This document shows positions 1-6,954 of a DNA stretch of 13,632 nt, in pieces. How positions within the stretch are numbered: the stretch's first letter is position 1; every line of letters begins with the position of its first letter. The DNA is from an uncultured Pseudomonadota bacterium (GTDB taxonomy: Bacteria; Myxococcota; UBA796). Made by a program: the position numbers and the translations under genes. Where the stretch lies: positions 1 through 13,632 of the forward strand of contig CAJWHX010000044.1 in NCBI GenBank assembly GCA_913040875.1. Direction: 5' to 3'. Under the pieces are notes generated by a model that was given only the letters and a program-made list of their open reading frames with translations, did no database searches and was not told the origin of the DNA.

Positions 1-355
1 CAAGTATCGATGTCTTTAACCATTCAAAATGCACGACTGCATTATCAAATCTTAAGTATTCAACGATGGTCTTTTTAGTGTCGATGATACCAAATAGGTA
101 TGATCCACCAATCTCTTTAGTTACAGGAACAACTACGTCTAATCCTGTGAGTCCTGCCATCATTGCCCATGCTCCTAAAAATAACATAGACAATACAAAT
201 ATTCTACGAGTTAGTTTTGCAAATTTATCGTTTCCAACTCGATTCGCTGCTGCGTTTGCTGAACGAGATGCGGACTCCCTGTCTGCGTTCTTCAGATCCG
301 CTTTCTGTTGCCGATCCGCCATCATCATTTCCATATGCCCCCACCAATATGTCAT
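1..355 (-). CDS. Partial small membrane protein, N-terminal part, runs off the left edge
   Basis: Read on the minus strand, this frame has no stop from about position 355 down to the window edge. It encodes a polar, charged, Ala/Asn/Arg-rich helix containing ADRQQKADLKNADRESASRS. A hydrophobic membrane segment, FVLSMLFLGAWAMMAGL, follows, then a segment with GGSYLFG and EWLKTSIL near the edge. A short charged N-terminus followed by a membrane helix recalls small phage or gene-transfer-agent membrane (holin-like) proteins; this is a loose resemblance from memory. The start cannot be fixed: ATGs lie at 355, 334, 328, 325 and 322, none with a good ribosome binding site. The frame overlaps the 3' end of the 1153-residue lipoprotein gene in another register. 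The first 240 bases are about 36% GC, poorer than the rest, so this piece may be foreign or chimeric. I am fairly sure the frame is coding and unsure of its identity. Confidence 0.55.
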   Translation of the reverse strand, partial: MTYWWGHMEMMMADRQQKADLKNADRESASRSANAAANRVGNDKFAKLTRRIFVLSMLFLGAWAMMAGLTGLDVVVPVTKEIGGSYLFGIIDTKKTIVEYLRFDNAVVHFEWLKTSIL

Positions 356-3300
356 CGAGGCCATCGTTGTCGACATCTCCAGCGGTACTGATTGAATACC
401 CCGCTTTGTCCTCTGCAGCCTCACCAATAAACTGATATTGCGCCTGTTCCTGTGTTTGGATCACAGGACAAGAATCCCAACTTGTAGCCACGTACTCATC
501 GACATCGAGAATGCCATTACAGTCCAAATCAGTAGTGATATCTCCTAGTGAATCAGTAGTATCATCACAATCAGATGCGGTTTCAACGCCATCACAATCC
601 TCATCGGTTGCTATTGTGGTTGACGAATTATCAGTGTCGTCGCAATCATCTTCAGTATCGATTCCATCACAGTCTGCATCCCCATCACAGATGAAGACGT
701 TGCCTGGACAATCAACGACATAGTTGCTGGTCGAGATGGTAAATTCGTTCGCTGCAGCGGTTTGTGTCACCAGTCCATCTGTTGATGCACCGACATTGTC
801 AAAACCAAAGTCCAACACGGTATCTTGGGGCGAGGCATTTTCAAAATACCAGCTTGTCACAAGAGAGGTGTTCATTTGATAACTGGATTGCAACGCACCG
901 TTTGCGTCAAAAGACAAGGTGCCTTGGAACACAGCAAATGCGTACCCGTCTGCATATCCAATACTACTGGGGTCAGACAATTCACCGGCATCTGCGAGCG
1001 CATAATATTCCCATTCATCTGTGGAAGTCATTTCGAATACCATTGTTATCTCATGCTGATTTCCAGCATCATCATCGAGCAAAACCATTTCTGCATGGGC
1101 ACCGAGTGCTGTTACATCCACGATTGTTTCAGTTAATCCGTCCATAGAGAGTGAATTGAGTGCACTCGAAGGGGTGGTCGAATTGTCCAGATTGCCTTCA
1201 AAAATGATGTGGCTGGTGTGGATGGTGGATTCGGCGTTGCAATCGTAGTCGTCACAGTCAGAATCGATCCAGTCTCCAAAGGTGTCACCGGCTCCTGGAT
1301 ATACATCGTCATCTGAATCGTCACAGTCGTCGGTTGATGTGAATCCATCACAGTCCGCATCGTCGACATTGCTCAGTAGGCTAGAGTCGGTATCGTCACA
1401 GTCAATTGAAGCCAACACTGTATCTGCATCGAAGTCACAATTTTCATTCGATGAACCAGGGGTTCCATATTCCCCATTAACCATTTCAGTGATCGACTCA
1501 CACCAGAACCCGTTGTTGTCATTGTCGACATCGTTTAGGTAATCTGAACTCAAGGTCAAGGACACACCGGCGGCATTTGGCATTAAATCTCCGCCCGTCC
1601 AAGATACTTCATCCAATGTTCCCCCAGCATTCATAATCCCTAGAGTTTCTGAAGTGTTGTTGATCAGGAGTGATGCAAATTCATAGTCGAGAGTTATGCC
1701 TCCATTGGTTGCTAAATCGGCGTTGCGACCCAATACAGCGTATCCATTCGAGGGAACGATGACAGACTCAGAAATGGTGTGCTCGAGTTGTAGATCGTAG
1801 ATTTCCAAGCCCAAGATATTGATGTCGTTTGCTGTTGTGTTGTAGAGTTCAAACCACTCTCCATCGGCATCAGATACTATGTCTGGATTGTTCATTACTT
1901 CAGTGATGACCAAATCGCCGACTGTCAGCATGTTAGACGAATAATCGACGAAAACCGAAGCGGTACCGCTGGTGCCATTGTCTATTCCATCCGTTGCAAA
2001 TACAGAACAAGTGATTGACCCATAAGAAGTCAAATCACTCGTTAAGGTATTTGACAATGTTGAGGTTGGAGATGAGGTTTGAATGCTGTTTCCATCGGCA
2101 TCCGTCCACTGAAATACATAGGATAAACTTTGGTCATCGATATCCGAACTTTCTACATCAACGGTACACGTTACATCGGTTTCCGCGGCGTATGGCATGC
2201 TTTCTAGAATAGAGATTGTGGGTGCTGTAGGGAGTGTGTTCTCGATGGTTATCGAAGCACTGGAATTAACACTTGAGCCATTCGCATCCGTCGCACTAGC
2301 TGTGCAACTGATGCTATCACCAGGATCCGTATCGGTAGGAGAAATGGTGTAAGAATCAGTTGAAGATAGTACAGCCCCACTGCTATCAGTCCATTCGTAA
2401 GATGTAGCAAGGGTGCCATCATTCAAATCTTCAAAACTGGCGGCACATGCAAGAGCAGTGCCTGTGAATGCTGAAGTAGGAGTGATGCTAGCATCAGATT
2501 GAATGGTTGGGATCGTATTTTCAACGAGGACGCCAACAGTGTCCATCTTCGAACCACCGTTTGCATCGACGGCAGTAATGTAGCAACTCACTTCCTCTCC
2601 AACAGTTACAATGCTGGGGTCGAGTTGCAAAGAAGCTTCTGTTCCAAGAGAGGTTCCAGAAGTGTCCATCCATTCGTATGTGATGGTTGGCATGTCGCCA
2701 TCTACATCAGATGCACTACCCGTGCACGTTAGTAAAGTGTTCGCTTCAACACCGACATTTGGTGTGATTTCAGCAGAGTCAATGTGCGGTAAGGTATTTT
2801 GAATCGTCACAGATGCAGACGCTGTTGTCTCCGAAGATGCATCTTGAGCAGCAACACTACACGTGATTTCAGAATCAACAGAAAATGGACCGGACAATAG
2901 AGTACCATCTTCCGTTAAAGGCGTTCCGTCTATCGTCCAGGAGTACGTCAACGAGACCTCATCTCCATCAGCATCTGTGACATCAACGGCTTGACATGTG
3001 ATGTCGTCTTGTGAAGCAGGTGCATTTGGAGTGAGTTCAATAGAGCCAATGATGGGGGTGCTGTTGACAATGGAGACTGTGGATGAGTCGGTAACGGTTC
3101 CATCGCTTTCATCGGTTGCGCTAACGGTACATTGGATCTCGTCTCCTTGAGAAACGATGTCTGCAGTCAGCAATAACTCTGATGCGGAACCAATGACGGT
3201 TCCATTGTTGGTCCATTCGTATTTGAGGCTGATTTCTTCCAAGTCTGCATCGGATGCCGTTGCAGTACACATCAGCGTATCTCCAATTCGAGCCTCTTCC

Positions 3301-3686
3301 ATATTGACTTCGAAAGAATCAATGGTGGGGTTTGTGTTGAGAACCGTCACTGTTTCAGTTTGGCTAATGAGCTCTGCCTGACCATCACTCAATGTTGCGG
3401 TGCAGGAAATTTCGTCTTCTGGCTGAACCATCTCTGGGGTCAATTGTAAAGAGGTTTCGGATCCCAACTCGCTACCGTACGAGTCTTGCCAAGTATATGT
3501 CAAATACAGTGGATCATTGTCAGCATCTGTACCATTCATGACACAGTACAAAGTGGTTGATGTGGTAATCCCTTCTGAAGGTTCAATCCTAAAAGACGTG
3601 ACCTCAGGACTAACATTGGTCTTTGGTTCTTCTTCAGACCCACATGCCAGAAGCAGTCCTGGAAGTAAAAATAGTGTTTTGGACAT
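225..3686 (-). CDS. Large mosaic lipoprotein: Ig-like repeats, lamin-tail, FlgE-D2-like, MopE-type and truncated FG-GAP
   Basis: This encodes a 1153-residue predicted lipoprotein. ATG at 3686 is preferred over TTG at 3701 because GAGGAG lies 7 bases upstream and the product then starts MSKTLFLLPGLLLAC, with lipobox Cys15. Domains in order (residues from this ATG): six Ig-like repeats of about 90 residues (26-585), each with a Cys pair and an Asp-rich loop; a lamin-tail domain (about 590-745, motifs LVITEVMNNP, GEWFELYN, YGTPGSSN); an Asp/Cys-rich MopE-type segment (751-816); a beta domain resembling flagellar hook FlgE D2 (about 820-990); a second Asp/Cys segment (998-1063); and one FG-GAP repeat ending DGLDDILVGAYGNDDGGS. 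After about residue 1130 the chain turns basic and unlike FG-GAP, then stops. The C-terminus therefore looks cut off by a junction. The likely role is a surface or periplasmic adhesin or scaffold; no enzyme motif is seen. It lies 129 bases downstream of the next lipoprotein gene, on the same strand. Confidence 0.88.
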   Translation of the reverse strand: MSKTLFLLPGLLLACGSEEEPKTNVSPEVTSFRIEPSEGITTSTTLYCVMNGTDADNDPLYLTYTWQDSYGSELGSETSLQLTPEMVQPEDEISCTATLSDGQAELISQTETVTVLNTNPTIDSFEVNMEEARIGDTLMCTATASDADLEEISLKYEWTNNGTVIGSASELLLTADIVSQGDEIQCTVSATDESDGTVTDSSTVSIVNSTPIIGSIELTPNAPASQDDITCQAVDVTDADGDEVSLTYSWTIDGTPLTEDGTLLSGPFSVDSEITCSVAAQDASSETTASASVTIQNTLPHIDSAEITPNVGVEANTLLTCTGSASDVDGDMPTITYEWMDTSGTSLGTEASLQLDPSIVTVGEEVSCYITAVDANGGSKMDTVGVLVENTIPTIQSDASITPTSAFTGTALACAASFEDLNDGTLATSYEWTDSSGAVLSSTDSYTISPTDTDPGDSISCTASATDANGSSVNSSASITIENTLPTAPTISILESMPYAAETDVTCTVDVESSDIDDQSLSYVFQWTDADGNSIQTSSPTSTLSNTLTSDLTSYGSITCSVFATDGIDNGTSGTASVFVDYSSNMLTVGDLVITEVMNNPDIVSDADGEWFELYNTTANDINILGLEIYDLQLEHTISESVIVPSNGYAVLGRNADLATNGGITLDYEFASLLINNTSETLGIMNAGGTLDEVSWTGGDLMPNAAGVSLTLSSDYLNDVDNDNNGFWCESITEMVNGEYGTPGSSNENCDFDADTVLASIDCDDTDSSLLSNVDDADCDGFTSTDDCDDSDDDVYPGAGDTFGDWIDSDCDDYDCNAESTIHTSHIIFEGNLDNSTTPSSALNSLSMDGLTETIVDVTALGAHAEMVLLDDDAGNQHEITMVFEMTSTDEWEYYALADAGELSDPSSIGYADGYAFAVFQGTLSFDANGALQSSYQMNTSLVTSWYFENASPQDTVLDFGFDNVGASTDGLVTQTAAANEFTISTSNYVVDCPGNVFICDGDADCDGIDTEDDCDDTDNSSTTIATDEDCDGVETASDCDDTTDSLGDITTDLDCNGILDVDEYVATSWDSCPVIQTQEQAQYQFIGEAAEDKAGYSISTAGDVDNDGLDDILVGAYGNDDGGSATESGSEERRQGVRISFSKRSSESSWKR
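717..1220 (-). other. Segment encoding a FlgE-D2-like (flagellar hook) domain inside a lipoprotein
   Basis: The encoded residues 822-990 (from ATG 3686) show the signature order of a flagellar hook D2 domain. They begin with an FEGNLDNS opening. An AGNQHEITMVFEMTSTDEW strand pair follows, matching hook motifs of the type 'G..h.ltv.F.k...n.W'. Next comes GTLSFDANGALQS, matching 'GtltFd.nG.l.s', and then ASPQDTVLDFG, matching 'g..p.titLdfG'. The order and spacing of these blocks are strong evidence, although it was recognised by eye only. Asp/Cys-rich repeats flank it on both sides, and no flagellar gene is visible in the window. Confidence 0.65.
1937..3611 (-). repeat. Six protein-level Ig-like repeats within the mosaic lipoprotein
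   Basis: The stretch encodes six diverged copies of an ~90-residue unit. The recurring pattern is a first Cys (as in TCTGSASDVDGD), an Asp-rich turn, a Y-x-W strand (TYEWMD, LTYSWT), a second Cys (ISCTA, ITCSV), then a linker such as ENTLPTI. Cys pairs fall at residues 48/95, 140/186, 231/276, 321/368, 414/461 and 507/560 (from ATG 3686). The spacing of about 45-53 fits the intradomain disulfide of an Ig fold. The copies are diverged in DNA, unlike the MopE units in the next gene. Confidence 0.75.
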
Positions 3687-3693
3687 TGCGAAT

Positions 3694-3699
3694 CTCCTC
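3694..3699 (-). promoter_or_regulatory. Ribosome binding site GAGGAG that sets the start at 3686
   Basis: GAGGAG on the minus strand lies 7 bases before ATG 3686. It overlaps the alternative TTG start at 3701, so that start cannot use it. This supports the shorter protein with a canonical lipoprotein signal peptide. Confidence 0.7.
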
Positions 3700-3815
3700 A
3701 AGAAAAATAATCGTGGTGACAGTCTGTTCCTTTTGTAACCAACCCATCCAGAAATGAGAAAGAATCAGCACAAATTTATGATGGGAATTCTAACGTAACG
3801 ATTCAGAGATACAGA

Positions 3816-5960
3816 TTACTGTCTGTAGGCGACACAGTAAGAACCGTTTGTCCCAATAGATGGTGCATTGTTCCACCAGTGATTTCCACAGGTCCAACCA
3901 GGGCCTTCAGCAGGATTGTAGTCGTGATTGGACGACGAAACAAAATGTGAGCAAGAACCCAAATTAACTGTGCCGTAAGGGTTAGTGCATTCAAAACATT
4001 GGTCGCCAACCATGGGGCAGTTGGTGTTGTACCAGACGCATCCATAGTGATCGCCTGTCATCTTGTAGACTTGACTGCTGGTGGCGCTGGCGGCTATTTG
4101 GCAGTCCTCTGACACACGATATTCTGTGTTTCCGTTGTCGAGTGTGAACCAAGTCTCCCAAGAGTAGGGGGATGCGTATTGGTTCGGACCGGCAGTAGTA
4201 GAATTCCATGAAGTCCAGCCGTTGAACTGGTTTGACCAGTCTGCATGGAGACTGTAATCGATTATCGTCCAACCTCCACTGTCGGTGGTCATGTCGCATT
4301 GAACATCGAATGCAGGATTCCCATTGTACGGTCCATCCAGATCGATCGTGTATATACCGTCCCCGATTGAATATCCGGCCGTTAGAATCTCATTGCAGTC
4401 AGCAAAGTAACAATCTCCCGCATTTGGATACGAGCTGGGGTCACTGTCGTTGCAATCATCTCCTCCACAGGACACATCCGAAAAGCCATCCAAGTCGATG
4501 TCGTTATCGATCTGTCCATCGCAATTGTAGTCTACACCATCGCATCCTTCAGAGGCTCCTGGGTTCACGGAGGCGTTTCCATCATCGCAGTCGCCGTCGA
4601 GTAAAATGTGGTCAGCTGGCTGTGAACACTGGGTGATGGTGTTCGTTGTATCTCCGTACCCATCTGCATCGTCGTCCAGATACCAGACGGAGGCATCAAT
4701 GGCGGTGTTCTCATCCGTTACCCCATCACAATTGTCATCGATCAGATTGCACACTTCGTTTGCATCAGGGTTCACCTGATCATTTTGGTCGTTGCAGTCG
4801 CCAACCTGCGCAGCATATCCTGCTGGTGGATTGCACTGCACCAAAGTAGAGACAATGGTTCCGTAGCTGTCTGAGTCGGTGTCTACATACCAAGTTGGAG
4901 CGTCGATGGCTGTGTCTTCATCGATGAAGCCATCACAATTGTCGTCAACTGAGTTGCAGACCTCATCCATGCCTGTATTAACAACACCAGAAGTATCATC
5001 GCAATCTGTGTTGTCGGCAACGAAACCACTGGGTTGATCACAAGCAACTATTGTACTGTCTGGATCGCCAAAGGTGTCTGCGTCCGTGTCAGCGAACCAA
5101 GTGAGCGCATCTGTGGCTGTGTCTTCGTCGATGAAGCCATCGCAATTGTCGTCAACTGAGTTGCAGACCTCAACGATGCTGACATTGACCATGTTGTTGA
5201 TGTCGTCACAGTCTGTGCTGTCGGCAACAAAACCATTTGGCTGTTCGCACGCTAGCGTGGTGTTGTTTGGATCACCGTAGGTATCTTCATCGGCATCGGC
5301 ATACCAAGTGAGCGCATCTGTGGCTGTATCTTCATCGATGAATCCGTCACAGTTGTTGTCCACTTCGTCACAAACCTCATCCATGCTGGTGTTGACCATG
5401 TTGTTGATGTCGTCACAGTCTGTGCTGTCGGCAACAAAGCCATTTGGTTGGTCACAGGCTAGGGTGGTGCTGTTCGGGTCGCCAAATGTATCTTCGTCTG
5501 CATCCGCGAACCAAGTGAGCGCATCTGTGGCTGTGTCTTCGTCGATGTTGCCATCACAATTGTTGTCTACATCATCGCAGACTTCTTCCCCATTTGGATT
5601 GATTGTGTCATTTCGATCGTCGCAGTCATCACTGCTCTCAACATATCCATCGGGCTGACTGCAATCTGTCTGAGCGATCTCCGAATTTCCAAATCCATCC
5701 GCATCATCATCGGCATACCAAATTGTCGCATCTTGTAAGTCCTCATCTTCCTCATCGATCAGATCATCACAGTCATTGTCGATATCGTCACAAATTTCAG
5801 CTGCGTCAGGGTTGACATCGGGGTCTTGATCATCGCAGTCAAGATCTGAAGTGAAGCCATCGCCATCTATATCAACTGAATTTTCTGATTCAACCGTTTC
5901 GTTGTTCATTTTTAGGTCTGAACGACATCCAACAAGCATTAGCCAAAGAATATTGATCAT
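3816..5960 (-). CDS. Lipoprotein with seven MopE-type Asp/Cys repeats and a fibrinogen-like C-terminal domain
   Basis: This encodes a predicted lipoprotein of 714 residues starting MINILWLMLVGCRS, with lipobox LVGC (Cys12). ATG 5960 is preferred over GTG 5966 because AGGAAG sits 7 bases before the ATG and only one base before the GTG. Residues 30-55 carry an opening DIDGDG / DCDD element. From residue 55, seven units follow: the first 71 residues, the next five 69 residues, the last shortened. The pattern is EVC..VDNNCDG.IDEDT...WYADADEDTYGD....C.QP.G(F/Y)V....DCDD....VN, characteristic of MopE-like putative metal-binding repeats. From about residue 517 the motifs CNEI, GDGIYTIDLDG, CDMTTDSGGWTI and many aromatic and Cys residues indicate a fibrinogen-like domain. 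Role inferred: a metal-stabilised stalk presenting a binding domain at the surface. A 109-base gap separates it from the DUF2071-like gene upstream. Confidence 0.9.
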   Translation of the reverse strand: MINILWLMLVGCRSDLKMNNETVESENSVDIDGDGFTSDLDCDDQDPDVNPDAAEICDDIDNDCDDLIDEEDEDLQDATIWYADDDADGFGNSEIAQTDCSQPDGYVESSDDCDDRNDTINPNGEEVCDDVDNNCDGNIDEDTATDALTWFADADEDTFGDPNSTTLACDQPNGFVADSTDCDDINNMVNTSMDEVCDEVDNNCDGFIDEDTATDALTWYADADEDTYGDPNNTTLACEQPNGFVADSTDCDDINNMVNVSIVEVCNSVDDNCDGFIDEDTATDALTWFADTDADTFGDPDSTIVACDQPSGFVADNTDCDDTSGVVNTGMDEVCNSVDDNCDGFIDEDTAIDAPTWYVDTDSDSYGTIVSTLVQCNPPAGYAAQVGDCNDQNDQVNPDANEVCNLIDDNCDGVTDENTAIDASVWYLDDDADGYGDTTNTITQCSQPADHILLDGDCDDGNASVNPGASEGCDGVDYNCDGQIDNDIDLDGFSDVSCGGDDCNDSDPSSYPNAGDCYFADCNEILTAGYSIGDGIYTIDLDGPYNGNPAFDVQCDMTTDSGGWTIIDYSLHADWSNQFNGWTSWNSTTAGPNQYASPYSWETWFTLDNGNTEYRVSEDCQIAASATSSQVYKMTGDHYGCVWYNTNCPMVGDQCFECTNPYGTVNLGSCSHFVSSSNHDYNPAEGPGWTCGNHWWNNAPSIGTNGSYCVAYRQ
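3819..4410 (-). other. Segment encoding the fibrinogen-like C-terminal domain
   Basis: After the last Asp/Cys unit the protein switches to CNEILTAGYSIGDGIYTIDL, then VQCDMTTDSGGWTIIDYSL. These are the conserved opening strands of fibrinogen C-terminal-like domains (C.ei...g...G.Y.i.pdg...v.CDM.t.gGGWT). The remainder is rich in Trp, Asn, Gly and Cys (GDQCFECTNP, GWTCGNHWWNN, YCVAYRQ at the end). In that family the fold binds carbohydrates or proteins; that is family knowledge, not shown here. Confidence 0.7.
4965..5585 (-). repeat. Tandem 207-bp DNA repeats coding MopE-type units 2-4
   Basis: Three consecutive 69-codon units (5379-5585, 5172-5378, 4965-5171) are highly similar in DNA, not only in protein. 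For example, units 2 and 3 share a run of more than 40 identical bases starting at ttgaccatgttgttgatgtc, and accaagtgagcgcatctgtg recurs in units 2, 3 and 4. Units 1, 5 and 6 (5586-5798, 4758-4964, 4551-4757) are more diverged, although units 4 and 5 are nearly identical around their N-terminal Cys motifs. This indicates recent duplication or slippage within the gene. Confidence 0.85.
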
Positions 5961-5967
5961 ATGCACT

Positions 5968-5973
5968 CTTCCT
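5968..5973 (-). promoter_or_regulatory. Ribosome binding site AGGAAG that sets the start at 5960
   Basis: AGGAAG on the minus strand is 7 bases from ATG 5960 but only one base from the in-frame GTG at 5966. ATG 5960 is therefore the workable start. Confidence 0.6.
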
Positions 5974-6061
5974 CATGGGATTTCCCAATTTATCATTGTA
6001 CGAATACCTTCATTGTATACATAATTTGTTCAAATGGTATCGCATTCAACAAATGCAGAAG

Positions 6062-6086
6062 CGAAGAGTTTAAAGAATACTCTTCG
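6062..6086 (-). terminator. Inverted repeat across the DUF2071 stop codon, possible weak terminator or attenuator
   Basis: CGAAGAGT and ACTCTTCG form a perfect 8-bp inverted repeat around a 9-base loop that contains the TAA stop of the DUF2071-like gene. There is no T-run on the downstream side, so a classical intrinsic terminator is not supported. It could instead shield the mRNA 3' end or dampen read-through into the lipoprotein gene. Confidence 0.35.
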
Positions 6087-6792
6087 GGTATACACGAATC
6101 TCAGATCCAACAGCAAAAGCCTGATGAAATGATTTTTGGCTGGAGAGGAACGCCCATTTCTCTCCGTAAACGGCTCCCCAGTCCCATTCTAAGTTGACAC
6201 TGGTGATGGGCAGTGTCTCCCATATGGGATGCCACACTTGATATTCCAACAATCGACCAGCACGGGTCTGTCCGAAACCCCAAGAATGCTCTTTAAAAAA
6301 GTGATCCAAGGAATCTTCTTGACTCATTACAGGATTCTTTCCGAGTTCGACCTGTATTTGTTGAACAGATTGTCCAATCCACAACTTGTGTTCCAATTGA
6401 AAGTTGTTTTCAGACTCTATCCAAGCACTGGTCATCGGCGCTGCCTGATAAGGCTCATTGTATAGTGTTCGAGCGAGCAGAGCTATCAACCGTTTTGGAA
6501 CGTATTCTTTGATGAAGACCACTCCTCTTCGTCCATCCGGATGGCGCACATAAAATCGGAGGTTGATCTCTGGAAAATTGATAAATCCAGGCCATCGAAT
6601 CCCAACGACTCGGGTATCCAAGAAATCAAAGGCAACCAGTGATACAAAAGCTCGTCCATCAATGGTGTCGAGAGTAAGGCCGGGGGGTAGATGATCAGAC
6701 AACAATTGTGGATCAATGTCATAGGTCAATAGAAGCAATCGTTTCCACTGTGCGGATAGGAAACAAATGCGGTCTGGCTTTTCAGTACTCAT
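6070..6792 (-). CDS. DUF2071 / YqjF-like protein
   Basis: The 240-residue product has the size and motifs of the DUF2071 (YqjF) family. It has an N-terminal QWKRLLLLTYDIDPQLL, then DHLPPGLTLDTIDGRAFVSL (residues 33-52), then FPEINLRFYVR (73-83) and GVVFIKEY (90-97). The C-terminal half contains WHPIWETLP and ends VYPKSIL. No signal peptide or clear membrane helix is seen, so it is probably cytoplasmic. The family is thought to share the acetoacetate-decarboxylase-like fold, but no reaction is established, so none is assigned. Start ATG 6792 is preceded by GAGGA at a short spacing of 3-4 bases, and there is no alternative Met nearby. It is transcribed in the same direction as the two lipoprotein genes and could be read with them. 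However, 109 bases and an inverted repeat separate it from the next one. Confidence 0.85.
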   Translation of the reverse strand: MSTEKPDRICFLSAQWKRLLLLTYDIDPQLLSDHLPPGLTLDTIDGRAFVSLVAFDFLDTRVVGIRWPGFINFPEINLRFYVRHPDGRRGVVFIKEYVPKRLIALLARTLYNEPYQAAPMTSAWIESENNFQLEHKLWIGQSVQQIQVELGKNPVMSQEDSLDHFFKEHSWGFGQTRAGRLLEYQVWHPIWETLPITSVNLEWDWGAVYGEKWAFLSSQKSFHQAFAVGSEIRVYPKSIL

Positions 6793-6811
6793 ACATCCTC
6801 GGGATTGGATC

Positions 6812-6823
6812 TTGTGTACACAA
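6812..6823. promoter_or_regulatory. 12-bp perfect palindrome, candidate operator
   Basis: TTGTGTACACAA is a perfect 12-bp palindrome located 20 bases upstream of the DUF2071 start. It also lies 17 bases before a candidate small plus-strand ORF at 6841. The position and symmetry fit a dimeric repressor site, but no regulator gene is visible and chance cannot be excluded. Confidence 0.3.
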
Positions 6824-6840
6824 TAATACAGGAGTCAACA

Positions 6841-6903
6841 ATGAACGACATCAAAAAGGATCTATACGCATGCGTTTCGTGTGTATCTGTTTCAGGGTTC
6901 TAA
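6841..6903 (+). CDS. Candidate small ORF, 20 residues
   Basis: ATG at 6841 is preceded by AGGAG at 6830-6834 with 6-base spacing, which is as good a ribosome binding site as those of the real genes here. The product starts MNDIKKDLYACVSC, has two Cys and stops with TAA at 6901-6903. It does not resemble anything I know. It is divergent from the DUF2071-like gene and convergent with ssrA. No convincing promoter was found (a TTGGAT to TAATAC pair is spaced only 13 bases), so it may be fortuitous. Confidence 0.25.
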   Translation: MNDIKKDLYACVSCVSVSGF

Positions 6904-6954
6904 ATCAGTGAGAGCATCCAATGCCTAGGCAATCCAAAACGATAAATATAAAAA

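Noticed and set aside
66..395. Plus-strand open frame of 109 codons at the left end
   Set aside because: It is antisense to both the partial membrane protein and the lipoprotein 3' end. The minus-strand translation has clear helix and membrane organisation, while the plus product has no recognisable pattern.
511..1542. Plus-strand Ser/Gln-rich open frames opposite the mosaic lipoprotein
   Set aside because: They are the antisense reading of Asp/Cys-rich repeat codons (gac, gat, tgt), which gives Ser- and Val-rich sequences without stops. There are no ribosome binding sites.
4551..5798. Regular direct repeats that might suggest a CRISPR array
   Set aside because: The unit is about 207 bp, stays in frame and codes for Cys/Asp-rich protein. 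There are no short repeats separated by unique spacers.
4232..5815. Plus-strand repeated open frames opposite the MopE-type repeats
   Set aside because: They are shadows of the 207-bp coding repeats on the minus strand. The minus strand carries the lipobox, the fibrinogen-like domain and the ribosome binding site.
6922..6931. Palindrome TGCCTAGGCA downstream of ssrA as its terminator
   Set aside because: The self-complementary core leaves no loop and extending the arms gives mismatches. No T-run follows.
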